Assembly: GCA_030828385.1 (NCBI GenBank)
Contig: JAURCS010000021.1
Span: 1 to 41,946 of the forward strand
Direction of reading: 5' to 3'
Origin: Gammaproteobacteria bacterium
GTDB lineage: Bacteria; Pseudomonadota; Gammaproteobacteria; Pseudomonadales; Pseudohongiellaceae
DNA: 41,946 nt
A program made the translations under genes and the position numbers. The notes beneath the pieces were generated by a model that ran no database searches, was not told the DNA's origin, and saw nothing but the letters and a program-made list of their open reading frames with translations. Each line of letters opens with the position of its first letter. The stretch's first letter is position 1. Below, in pieces: positions 35,283-41,946 of the stretch.

Positions 35283-36023
35283 TTACTGATACTTTCTTCT
35301 TTCCCAGACCTCTTTCTGGTAAATCCCGCCATCGGGTTTACGATATCTCTCGCTATTGGCCTGGTTCTTGGCTTCCATTTCTTCCAACGACAGTGACACA
35401 TCAATTTCTGCTTCCCAGTGCTCTCTTTTAAAAGGAATAATCTGGGCATAAGGGGTGCCGGCCGGAAGAATGCCGGTGATGCCCTTGAGAAAGAAAAACG
35501 GCATGGTGCCGGGCAAATGAACCTTGTCATTATCGACTATGCCGCTGGTGGTCAGGAAGGGCAGTTCAAAACGATTCATGGGCTGGGTATACAGCGCGCT
35601 GTAGCCTTCCGGTAATTCCACCGCCCAGTCGGCCCACCAGGCGAAATGTTTCTGATGATAGCCCTGGGGATGTGGAAACTGATTCAGCGGCATCCGCTCT
35701 ACGAGGAAGTTTGCATAACGCTCGTCCAGCACCCGGCCATGAATATTGCCTTCGGCATCTTCAAAAAATTCCAGATCGCAGGGAGTCTTGTAGGTATAGC
35801 CACTGCCCATAACATCAAACACCGCCGGACAGGCTTTCCAGGTTGGGATCTTGCCGCCGGTTTTGGGCATTTCCCAGTGTTTACCGGTTGCCGGGTCACG
35901 TGCGAAACGATCCGCATTGCGGTACCACTCAGGAATGGTTTTGAGTATGGGTTCCGGTTTGGAAATGCTCTCTTTGGTTAACCAGGGGCGGTTAGAAACA
36001 AACTTGATTTTCTTGGTATCCAC
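35283..36023 (-). CDS. Unrecognised 246-residue cytoplasmic protein
   Basis: I do not recognise this family with confidence; it faintly recalls DUF6065-type proteins. There is no signal peptide or membrane segment. The start is a GTG at 36023 with an AAGGAAA ribosome site about 8 bases before it. It is rich in aromatic residues and prolines, with segments IPEWYRNADRFA, ACPAVFDVMGSGYTYKTPCD, HFAWWADWAVELPEGYSA and LPGTMPFFFLKGITGILPAG. The C-terminus is charged and helical (EEMEAKNQANSERYRKPDGG). It lies between the split and fused DUF6152 genes but on the minus strand, and is probably its own unit. Dense W/Y/F content could indicate a ligand pocket; no catalytic set is evident. Confidence 0.6.
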   Translation of the reverse strand: MDTKKIKFVSNRPWLTKESISKPEPILKTIPEWYRNADRFARDPATGKHWEMPKTGGKIPTWKACPAVFDVMGSGYTYKTPCDLEFFEDAEGNIHGRVLDERYANFLVERMPLNQFPHPQGYHQKHFAWWADWAVELPEGYSALYTQPMNRFELPFLTTSGIVDNDKVHLPGTMPFFFLKGITGILPAGTPYAQIIPFKREHWEAEIDVSLSLEEMEAKNQANSERYRKPDGGIYQKEVWERRKYQ

Positions 36024-36167
36024 AATGGGTTTCCTTGAGGTCCTGATTCTTTGCGGTGAGTATCAAAGTCATTAATTTAAACGATTGGCGCAGGAAAAGG
36101 GACAGGAAATGCGTAAATAAATTTTTCCCTGTACTATTTTTGATCTGGAGTCTAAGTAGCAGGCAAT

Positions 36168-36198
36168 AAAAAAGGCCAGGGTTAGCCGGCCTTTTTTT
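36168..36198 (-). terminator. Rho-independent terminator after the fused DUF6152 gene
   Basis: AAAAAGGCC and GGCCTTTTT form a stem around AGGGTTAGCC, with T-runs on both strands. It lies 29 bases after the stop of the minus-strand gene at 36227. It would also stop transcription on the plus strand. Confidence 0.8.
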
Positions 36199-36226
36199 AT
36201 ACTGATCAAGAATCAGGGTAGTCTAT

Positions 36227-37372
36227 TTAATTCTGCTGGAACTCAGGGGTCATTTCCTTGCATTCCTGTGCCTGGAAAGGCACATCTGAAAGATACATTA
36301 CATCATAGCTTTCATAGGGCGCGGCCAGATAGACTGGATCAGTGACTGAATACTCGCGCTTGAGTGCCATTTTTTCTGTGTCCAGAGAGAAGCGCTCCAC
36401 GATATGCATCTGCTCACTGCTGCGTGTAGGTGGCGTCAGAACCCCTTCCGCGAAACCGATAGTATCAACCACCAGCGTGTCGCCTTCCCAGTTGCCAATG
36501 GAGTGACCGGCATAGCTGGGCTCAATGTTGGCTGGATGCTCGCTCATACCTATATGGATGCGGCGATTCAGGTTGTACAGGCCATAGGTGATATCAATAA
36601 CCTTTTCACCCTGCGCTGTAGTAGTTTGCCGGAACTGGTTTATTGGCCAGTCTGCTGTCCAGTCACGAATAAAGCTGGTGGGTTTGCAGTCGAACCAGGG
36701 ATTGTCGATGGGTGAGCGGCGGTCAAAGGCATCTGCCGCAGCCTGACCTCTTTCGGTATAGACCACCTGTGGTCTTGGCGGTTGCGTGGCGCGCACATCT
36801 TCAATGCTGATGCTACCTGCAGCAAAGGCGGGAGACATGCTCTTGGGAATCATGGAGCCGCGGCCACCACTGGGAGGTACCGTCAGTACCAACTGTTCCA
36901 CCGCCCAGTCACCGCTTATATTAAGCTGGCCATCAGCAAGGCGCAAAGGGCGATCAGAGGTATCCACAGGGGCAGTGGAGAGCAACTGATCATTGCGGTT
37001 CATGGTGATTTCATCATCGATGGTGAAGGTCTCGATATAGCAGGCTTCAGGATCATCACGGTGAGGATTGCCTTCGATTTTTACATGGGAGCCGACCTTG
37101 AACATATCGGTGGACCAGCCAGAGCGTCGGATCAGCGTACCGGCGCGCATTTCACAGCGCATATGCAGAACATTGCCGTCTGCTTCCACAACATCCAGTT
37201 CCATATAGGAATGCGGGTTGACCAGGTTCATCTTGGTGAGAGTGCCTTCCCATTCTTTTTTAATTTCCAGCTGGAACAGACCGAAACCATGGTGAGCCAG
37301 CACCGGGCTGGCCAGTCCTGCGATTAGTGCGCTGGCAGCAGCCGTACGAAGAATTCTTTGAGTGTTAAGCAT
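36227..37372 (-). CDS. DUF6152 domain fused to a GxWEGDT-type exported domain
   Basis: The 381-residue exported protein has a signal peptide (ASALIAGLASPVLA) then HHGF. N-terminal domain: EGTLTKMNLVNPHSYMELDV and RCEMRAGTLIRRSGW, matching the DUF6152 protein at 34015-34419. C-terminal domain: RLADGQLNISGDWAVE, WFDCKPTSFIRDW, IGNWEGDTLVVDTIGF and MHIVERFSL, matching the protein at 34452-35219. It is thus a single-chain version of that gene pair. It lies on the opposite strand with its own promoter region of 244 bases shared with recQ, and a terminator follows. Molecular function is unknown; an exported ligand-binding role is a guess. Confidence 0.75.
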   Translation of the reverse strand: MLNTQRILRTAAASALIAGLASPVLAHHGFGLFQLEIKKEWEGTLTKMNLVNPHSYMELDVVEADGNVLHMRCEMRAGTLIRRSGWSTDMFKVGSHVKIEGNPHRDDPEACYIETFTIDDEITMNRNDQLLSTAPVDTSDRPLRLADGQLNISGDWAVEQLVLTVPPSGGRGSMIPKSMSPAFAAGSISIEDVRATQPPRPQVVYTERGQAAADAFDRRSPIDNPWFDCKPTSFIRDWTADWPINQFRQTTTAQGEKVIDITYGLYNLNRRIHIGMSEHPANIEPSYAGHSIGNWEGDTLVVDTIGFAEGVLTPPTRSSEQMHIVERFSLDTEKMALKREYSVTDPVYLAAPYESYDVMYLSDVPFQAQECKEMTPEFQQN

Positions 37373-37616
37373 AGTAAATATCCTGGTTTTTCAATAACGG
37401 TGGCTAGTATAGTGTTTATGGGCTTTGTTGCCAGTAGCAAAAGGAAATTTTCGCAATATTTACATATTGCCGGTATTTGCTTTATGGCCCGGTTCCAGGT
37501 AAAAAATAATGATCTATGAAGCAGCTTCTCACAATTTAGTGCCAATAATCAGCTATCATTAGCCATGTCATAAAAGCAGTTCCTCTCAATGCACAAAATG
37601 CCTACAACGGAAGAAA

Positions 37617-39746
37617 GTGTCAGCAGAATTAGTGTCCAAGCCTAGCGCCCATCAAGTCCTGCAAACGGTCTTTGGTTACGAATCTTTTCGTAATCAGCAG
37701 GAAGCCGTGATTGAGCAGATCCTCGGTGGCGGCGATGCCCTGGTATTAATGCCCACCGGCGGTGGCAAATCCCTGTGCTTTCAGGTGCCTGCGTTGCTTA
37801 TGCCCGGCACTGCCATTGTCATATCCCCACTGATTGCACTGATGCAGGATCAGGTGATGGCACTGCGCCAGTTCGGTATTAAATCGGCTTTTATAAATTC
37901 CAGCTTGAGCACAGAAGAAGTGGCTCAGGTTGAAAGTGATCTAATCAATAGCGATCTGGATTTACTTTACGTAGCACCGGAACGCCTGATGATGCCGCGC
38001 ATGTTGTCTCTTTTGTCACAGACAAAAATTTCCCTGTTTGCCATTGATGAGGCCCATTGTGTCTCCCAGTGGGGCCATGACTTCAGGCCTGAATATATTC
38101 AGTTGTCTGTGCTGCATGAGCGTTTTCCTGCTGTTCCCCGCATTGCCTTGACGGCGACGGCAGATGAAACCACCCGCGCCGAGATTATCCAGCGCCTGGC
38201 ACTGGATCAGGCACAGGTTTTTAATGACGGCTTTGATCGTCCCAATATTCAATATCGCATCAACGAAAATCAGGGTAATGCGCGCGATCATTTATTACGT
38301 TTCATTCTGAATGAGCATGAAGGTGATACCGGCATTGTGTACTGCCTGTCCCGCAAGCGGGTGGATCAGATTGCCCAGTGGCTGGAAGCCAAGGGCTTGA
38401 AGGCGCTGCCTTACCATGCCGGGATGAGTAATGAATTACGCCAGCATCACCAGGAACGTTTCCTGCGCGAAGAAGGCGTGATCATTGTCGCAACCATTGC
38501 TTTTGGGATGGGCATTGATAAACCTGATGTGCGTTTTGTGGCACATCTGAATTTACCAAAAAGTATTGAAGGCTATTATCAGGAAACCGGTCGTGCTGGC
38601 CGCGATGGTTTGCCTGCCAATACCTGGATGTCCTATGGCCTGCAGGATGTAATCATGCTGAGGCAAATTCAGCAGGGCTCAGCCGGTTCAGAGAATTACA
38701 AACGTATCGAGGGCCATAAGCTGGATGCCATGCTGGGGCTGTGCGAAATCATTTCTTGCCGTCGCCAGGCCTTGTTGCGATATTTTGGTGATGAGATGGA
38801 AGAGCCCTGCGGTAATTGTGATAACTGTCTGAATCCACCTGAAACCTGGGACGCCACGCAGGCGGCACAAAAAGCAATCTCCTGTGTTCATCGTACCGGT
38901 CAGCGATTTGGTGTGAAATATCTGGTAGATGTTCTGCTGGGAAAAGATGATGAGCGCATTATGCAGTTTGATCATCACAAGGTGTCTACTTTTGGAATAG
39001 GTACTGAACTGGATGCCAAGGAGTGGAGTACCCTGTATCGGCAGCTTATCGCCAGCGGATACCTGAAAGTGGATTTTGAGCGGCATGGCAGTATTCGGCT
39101 TACCGAAGCAGCGCGCCCGATTCTAAAGGGTGAACAAAAACTGACCCTGCGCAAAATGCTTAAAAGTAACAAGTCGAAATTACGCAAATCCCGTTCATTT
39201 TCCGCCACCGCCAACAACGATCTCTGGGAGGCCTTGCGCGAGCATCGAATGACGCTTGCAGAAGAGCAGGGGGTGCCGGCTTATGTGATTTTTCATGACG
39301 CGACCCTGGCGGAAATGACCGAACGCCAGCCGCAGACTTTGGAGCAGTTAAGCAAGATTACCGGAGTTGGAGAGAGAAAACTGGAAGCCTATGGTGAAAG
39401 TTTCCTTGCAGTCATTCTCTCTCATTCGACTTCAGAAAAGCTGGTTGATAAGAGTGAGACGGTTGCAGAAACTATTGATTTTCTCGCTCAGAAATTAAGC
39501 CCGGAAGAAATAGCAGGCAGGCGTAATCTGACGCTTTCGACCATCTATAAACATCTTTCTCTGGGGATTGTAGCAGGAAAGGTAAGTCTTGCTGATGCCA
39601 TAAGACTTGAAGAAGATGAGATTAAGGTGATTCGGTTTGCCTTTGAGCAGAATGACGACGGCAAGCTCAAGTCTGTATATGAAGCGCTTGATGGCGAATA
39701 CGATTACGGCGTGTTGGGATGTGTGCGTGCATCGTTGGGAAATTAG
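37617..39746 (+). CDS. recQ: ATP-dependent DNA helicase RecQ
   Basis: 3'-5' DNA helicase for recombination repair and fork restart. Motifs: Walker A PTGGGKS with K51, DEAH in [37 protein letters not shown], and [10 protein letters not shown]. After the helicase core come the zinc-binding RQC ([20 protein letters not shown] then PCGNCDNC), the RQC winged helix, the HRDC domain (about 535-610), and an added C-terminal helix-turn-helix domain ([20 protein letters not shown]) to residue 709. E. coli RecQ is about 610 residues and lacks that last domain. The start is GTG 37617 with GGAAG in front. It is divergent from the fused DUF6152 gene. Confidence 0.95.
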   Translation: MSAELVSKPSAHQVLQTVFGYESFRNQQEAVIEQILGGGDALVLMPTGGGKSLCFQVPALLMPGTAIVISPLIALMQDQVMALRQFGIKSAFINSSLSTEEVAQVESDLINSDLDLLYVAPERLMMPRMLSLLSQTKISLFAIDEAHCVSQWGHDFRPEYIQLSVLHERFPAVPRIALTATADETTRAEIIQRLALDQAQVFNDGFDRPNIQYRINENQGNARDHLLRFILNEHEGDTGIVYCLSRKRVDQIAQWLEAKGLKALPYHAGMSNELRQHHQERFLREEGVIIVATIAFGMGIDKPDVRFVAHLNLPKSIEGYYQETGRAGRDGLPANTWMSYGLQDVIMLRQIQQGSAGSENYKRIEGHKLDAMLGLCEIISCRRQALLRYFGDEMEEPCGNCDNCLNPPETWDATQAAQKAISCVHRTGQRFGVKYLVDVLLGKDDERIMQFDHHKVSTFGIGTELDAKEWSTLYRQLIASGYLKVDFERHGSIRLTEAARPILKGEQKLTLRKMLKSNKSKLRKSRSFSATANNDLWEALREHRMTLAEEQGVPAYVIFHDATLAEMTERQPQTLEQLSKITGVGERKLEAYGESFLAVILSHSTSEKLVDKSETVAETIDFLAQKLSPEEIAGRRNLTLSTIYKHLSLGIVAGKVSLADAIRLEEDEIKVIRFAFEQNDDGKLKSVYEALDGEYDYGVLGCVRASLGN

Positions 39747-39776
39747 TTTTTTAAAGAAAAGGCTATTTTAATAGAT

Positions 39777-39814
39777 AAAAAAAATCCGGAGCAGATAATT
39801 GTCTGCCCCGGATT
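39777..39814 (-). terminator. Minus-strand intrinsic terminator in the recQ-tcyP gap
   Basis: The stem pairs 39783-39795 with 39802-39814 (13 base pairs, one G-U) over a 6-base loop. The A-run at 39777-39784 on the plus strand gives a T-run after the hairpin on the minus strand. It would terminate a minus-strand transcript from the right, yet no intact minus-strand gene lies there. Confidence 0.7.
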
Positions 39815-39839
39815 ATCAAATGATTGAAATATCGAGTTT

Positions 39840-39944
39840 TTAGAAGTTAAAAGCGGCCCCTAAAGAAAAGAAAGCGCCTGAGTAAAACCGGCTAAAAAGT
39901 ATTGCCATCATTGCTTTTTCGGAACTGAGCCTGTTTTCCCGGGT
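39840..39944 (-). pseudogene. Possible remnant of an outer-membrane barrel C-terminus
   Basis: A minus-strand frame of 34 codons ends in GAFFSLGAAFNF and stop, with terminal F, aromatic F at -3 and hydrophobic residues at alternating positions before it, like a beta-barrel C-terminal signal. It lies 26 bases before the minus-strand terminator at 39777-39814. The preceding in-frame stop and lack of any longer frame suggest gene loss, but chance cannot be excluded at this length. The rest of the 322-base gap between recQ and the transporter (39747-40068) shows nothing recognisable. Confidence 0.25.
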
Positions 39945-40068
39945 TTAGTTATTGTTTCTTAAAGCATAAAATTTAGAATCCAGGTTAATCGGGGGCTTTT
40001 GAGTGATATTACTGCTGTTGTAGTGGTGTTGTCCCTTTATTGAGCCTTCCCCATAAAAGAGTCAACAC

Positions 40069-41424
40069 ATGTCCCCTTTCTTTATTCTCAACCTGATTAT
40101 TTTTACTGCGCTATTCTTTATGCTGGTTTGGCTGGGCAAGGGCGAATCCAGCCTTTCACGCCGGGTACTTATCGGTCTGTTGGCAGGTAGTCTGTTTGGA
40201 TTTTATTTGCAGCTGGTATTCGGTTTTGACACTGCGGTGGTGCAGGCTACGCTGGCATGGACCAATGTCATCGGTAACGTTTATGTCAATCTGTTACGTC
40301 TGATCATCATGCCGTTGGTACTCATCACGATGATTGCCGCGGTGCTCAAGGTGGAGGAAATTAAATCACTCGGCAGTATCGGCGGTACTGTGGTTGGTAT
40401 GTTGCTCATCACCACGATGATTGCCGCCTTACTGGGTGTTCTGATGGCGACTGTCTTTGGCCTTAATGCTGGCGACCTTAACATTGGTGTGCAGGAAATG
40501 GCTAAAGCAGAGGAGTTGGCATTACGTCAGGTTAGTGTGGCCGAGCTCACCATTCCACAATTAATTGTCAGTTTTGTGCCCAGTAATATTTTCCAGGATC
40601 TTAGTGGTGGTCGTGATGTTTCCATTATTGCCGTGGTAATTTTTGGCTTACTCTTTGGCATAGCAGCCTTGCTGGTGTCTGAAGAGAACCAGACCCATGG
40701 CGAACGCATCCGTAGTTTCGTTGATACCACCCAGGCTGTGGTAATGAGATTCGTCAAGCTGGTAATCAATCTGACGCCCTACGGTGTGCTGGCCCTGATG
40801 ACCCGGGTTATTGCAGGTTCCGATGGTAATTCGATTCTGACCTTGATCAGCTTTGTGATTGCCTCATACATCGCCATAGTCATTATGTTTGGTGTTCATG
40901 CCATCATCCTCGGTTTGATTGGTACCAACGTCCCCGGTTATTTCAGGAAAGTGTGGCCGGTGCTGACCTTTGCTTTTGCCACCCGCAGCTCTGCCGCGTC
41001 TATTCCCTTAAGTATTCGGGCGCAGATAGAAGAGTTAGAGATTCCCGCACCGATAGCCAATATTGCCGCATCTTTTGGTGCCACTATTGGCCAAAATGGC
41101 TGTGCCGGTATTTATCCTGCCATGCTGGCGGTGATGGTAGCGCCCACCATGGGCGTGGGAATTGATGCCGGGTTTATTGCCAGTTTGCTGCTGATCATTG
41201 CGATTGGTTCATTTGGTATTGCTGGAGTAGGGGGAGGGGCAACCAACGCGGCTCTCGTGGTCTTACCGGCGATGGGTTTTCCCGTTACCGTCGTTGCCTT
41301 GCTGATCTCAATCGAGCCGCTTATTGATATGGCGCGTACCGCGCTGAATGTGAATGGGTCAATCACAGCGGGCATGGTCACAAAACGTTTATTGAGGAAT
41401 AAGACACCCGCCGCAACGCAATAA
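40069..41424 (+). CDS. tcyP: TcyP-like L-cystine / cation:dicarboxylate symporter
   Basis: Sodium- or proton-coupled transporter of the DAACS family with about eight membrane helices and re-entrant loops. Much of the 451-residue sequence parallels E. coli TcyP (YdjN): NVIGNVYVNLLRLIIMPLVL, VKLVINLTPYGVLALMTRVI, RKVWPVLTFAFATRSSAAS, ASFGATIGQNGCAGIYPAML and EPLIDMARTALNV. The serine-rich TRSSAAS and the GAT/NG segments are the substrate and ion sites of the family. The likely substrate is cystine; that rests on overall similarity to TcyP as I recall it. AAGAG precedes the ATG. It stands alone and converges with the DUF2490 gene. Confidence 0.88.
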   Translation: MSPFFILNLIIFTALFFMLVWLGKGESSLSRRVLIGLLAGSLFGFYLQLVFGFDTAVVQATLAWTNVIGNVYVNLLRLIIMPLVLITMIAAVLKVEEIKSLGSIGGTVVGMLLITTMIAALLGVLMATVFGLNAGDLNIGVQEMAKAEELALRQVSVAELTIPQLIVSFVPSNIFQDLSGGRDVSIIAVVIFGLLFGIAALLVSEENQTHGERIRSFVDTTQAVVMRFVKLVINLTPYGVLALMTRVIAGSDGNSILTLISFVIASYIAIVIMFGVHAIILGLIGTNVPGYFRKVWPVLTFAFATRSSAASIPLSIRAQIEELEIPAPIANIAASFGATIGQNGCAGIYPAMLAVMVAPTMGVGIDAGFIASLLLIIAIGSFGIAGVGGGATNAALVVLPAMGFPVTVVALLISIEPLIDMARTALNVNGSITAGMVTKRLLRNKTPAATQ

Positions 41425-41475
41425 CTTGTGAATCAGACGCTATAAATGTCCATGAACATCGGCCTGTGCAAAAAT

Positions 41476-41946
41476 TTAAAAGCTGTGAATCAGGTTTAAC
41501 TGGTATTGTCCCTTGCCGAAGTTTTTGCTTTCCTGCCACATATAACCAAACTGCAAACGCAGATTATCCTGCACGCTATAGCCCAGTGCGGCATAGGCAC
41601 GATTTCTGTCAAAGTAATCCACTTCACGGTTATTGCCGATATCCCGGTTCAGATTAACAAAAAGCTCGTTGTATAAAGACAGATACAAGGCGCCCTGTTG
41701 CAGATTATCTTTATTGAATGGATAGTTCAGACCAAGAAAATATCGAAAGCGGCTACGAAAATCCTGACCATCTACCCAGCGCTGTTCAAGTCTGAAGCGG
41801 TGAGTGAACAGCCATTTATTGCCAAGTCGCTGGTTGCCAAGGGCCTCCTGGTAAATCCTGCTTTCCTCGCTCTTATCATTACTGGGGCCAAAAGCGCCTG
41901 AAGTGATGTGAGCATAGCCAAGAGTATATTTGAACGCGCTGCCTTG
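41476..41946 (-). CDS. DUF2490 outer-membrane beta-barrel protein, N-terminus outside window
   Basis: The frame stays open from the window edge to a stop at 41476, giving the last 156 residues. Segments RLGNKWLFTHRFRLEQRWVD, RSRFRYFLGLNYPF, ALYLSLYNELFVNL, DRNRAYAALGYSV and NLRLQFGYMWQESKNF alternate polar and hydrophobic residues as beta strands. The chain ends QYQLNLIHSF with terminal F, the mark of an outer-membrane barrel; the pattern matches DUF2490 proteins. The start, signal peptide and promoter lie outside. An internal TTG at 41688 is not a true start. The function of the family is unknown. Confidence 0.8.
   Translation of the reverse strand, partial: QGSAFKYTLGYAHITSGAFGPSNDKSEESRIYQEALGNQRLGNKWLFTHRFRLEQRWVDGQDFRSRFRYFLGLNYPFNKDNLQQGALYLSLYNELFVNLNRDIGNNREVDYFDRNRAYAALGYSVQDNLRLQFGYMWQESKNFGKGQYQLNLIHSF

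Noticed and set aside
36782-37327. 181-codon plus-strand frame opposite the fused DUF6152 gene
   Set aside because: The minus-strand gene shows a signal peptide and two conserved domains; the antisense product shows none.

Overview
The window is chromosomal DNA from a gammaproteobacterium. It carries the conserved zapA / 6S RNA / fau block divergent from ygfB-pepP-ubiH, a Pseudomonas-type tkt-pgk-fba glycolytic block, a complete phoBR-pstSCAB-phoU locus with an OprP-type porin, an SrmB-type helicase, QueH and a TcyP-type transporter. Many surface and periplasmic genes (lipoproteins, porin, di-heme enzymes, DUF6152 proteins) suggest a free-living aquatic or marine member, but the species cannot be fixed from the sequence. 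I saw no transposase, phage gene, CRISPR array or tRNA, so this reads as core chromosome with a few lineage-specific inserts.

Layout. 0-5.3 kb: tkt, pgk and fba, with an inverted sulfotransferase-like gene where a glyceraldehyde/erythrose phosphate dehydrogenase often sits in relatives. 5.4-8.9 kb: a methyltransferase plus acyltransferase-like pair, rpiA, a 30-residue membrane microprotein and fau. 8.97-9.95 kb: 6S RNA, zapA and a ZapB-like coiled-coil gene, all on the minus strand. 10-13.7 kb: ygfB, pepP, ubiH and an NTF2-like gene. 13.8-17 kb: SrmB-like helicase with a tandem-repeat tail, then an ECF sigma factor with a DUF3379 partner on the minus strand. 17.1-26.2 kb: phosphate sensing (phoB, phoR), an outer-membrane phosphate porin, and the Pst transporter with PhoU. 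26.2-32.1 kb: imelysin lipoprotein, DUF1111 di-heme protein, second imelysin, DUF1513 protein and MauG/CcpA-type di-heme peroxidase. 32.1-33.8 kb: RlmI-like methyltransferase and queH. 34-37.4 kb: a DUF6152 pair, an unrecognised 246-residue protein, and a single gene that fuses the two modules of the pair. 37.6-41.9 kb: recQ, a tcyP-like transporter and a cut-off DUF2490 protein.

How the parts may work together. Phosphate entering through the porin would be bound by PstS and imported by PstCAB, with PhoU/PhoR/PhoB setting expression. The imelysin and di-heme genes begin only 4 bases after phoU and are tightly packed or overlapping, so at least the first may be read from the pst transcript. 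A good Fur-box-like sequence overlapping a plausible promoter lies inside that cluster, before the second imelysin gene. This suggests one gene string with phosphate and iron inputs, and it is the most interesting organisation here. The DUF6152 region is the second: separate and fused versions of the same two domains lie within 3.4 kb, which points to physical cooperation of two uncharacterised exported domains.
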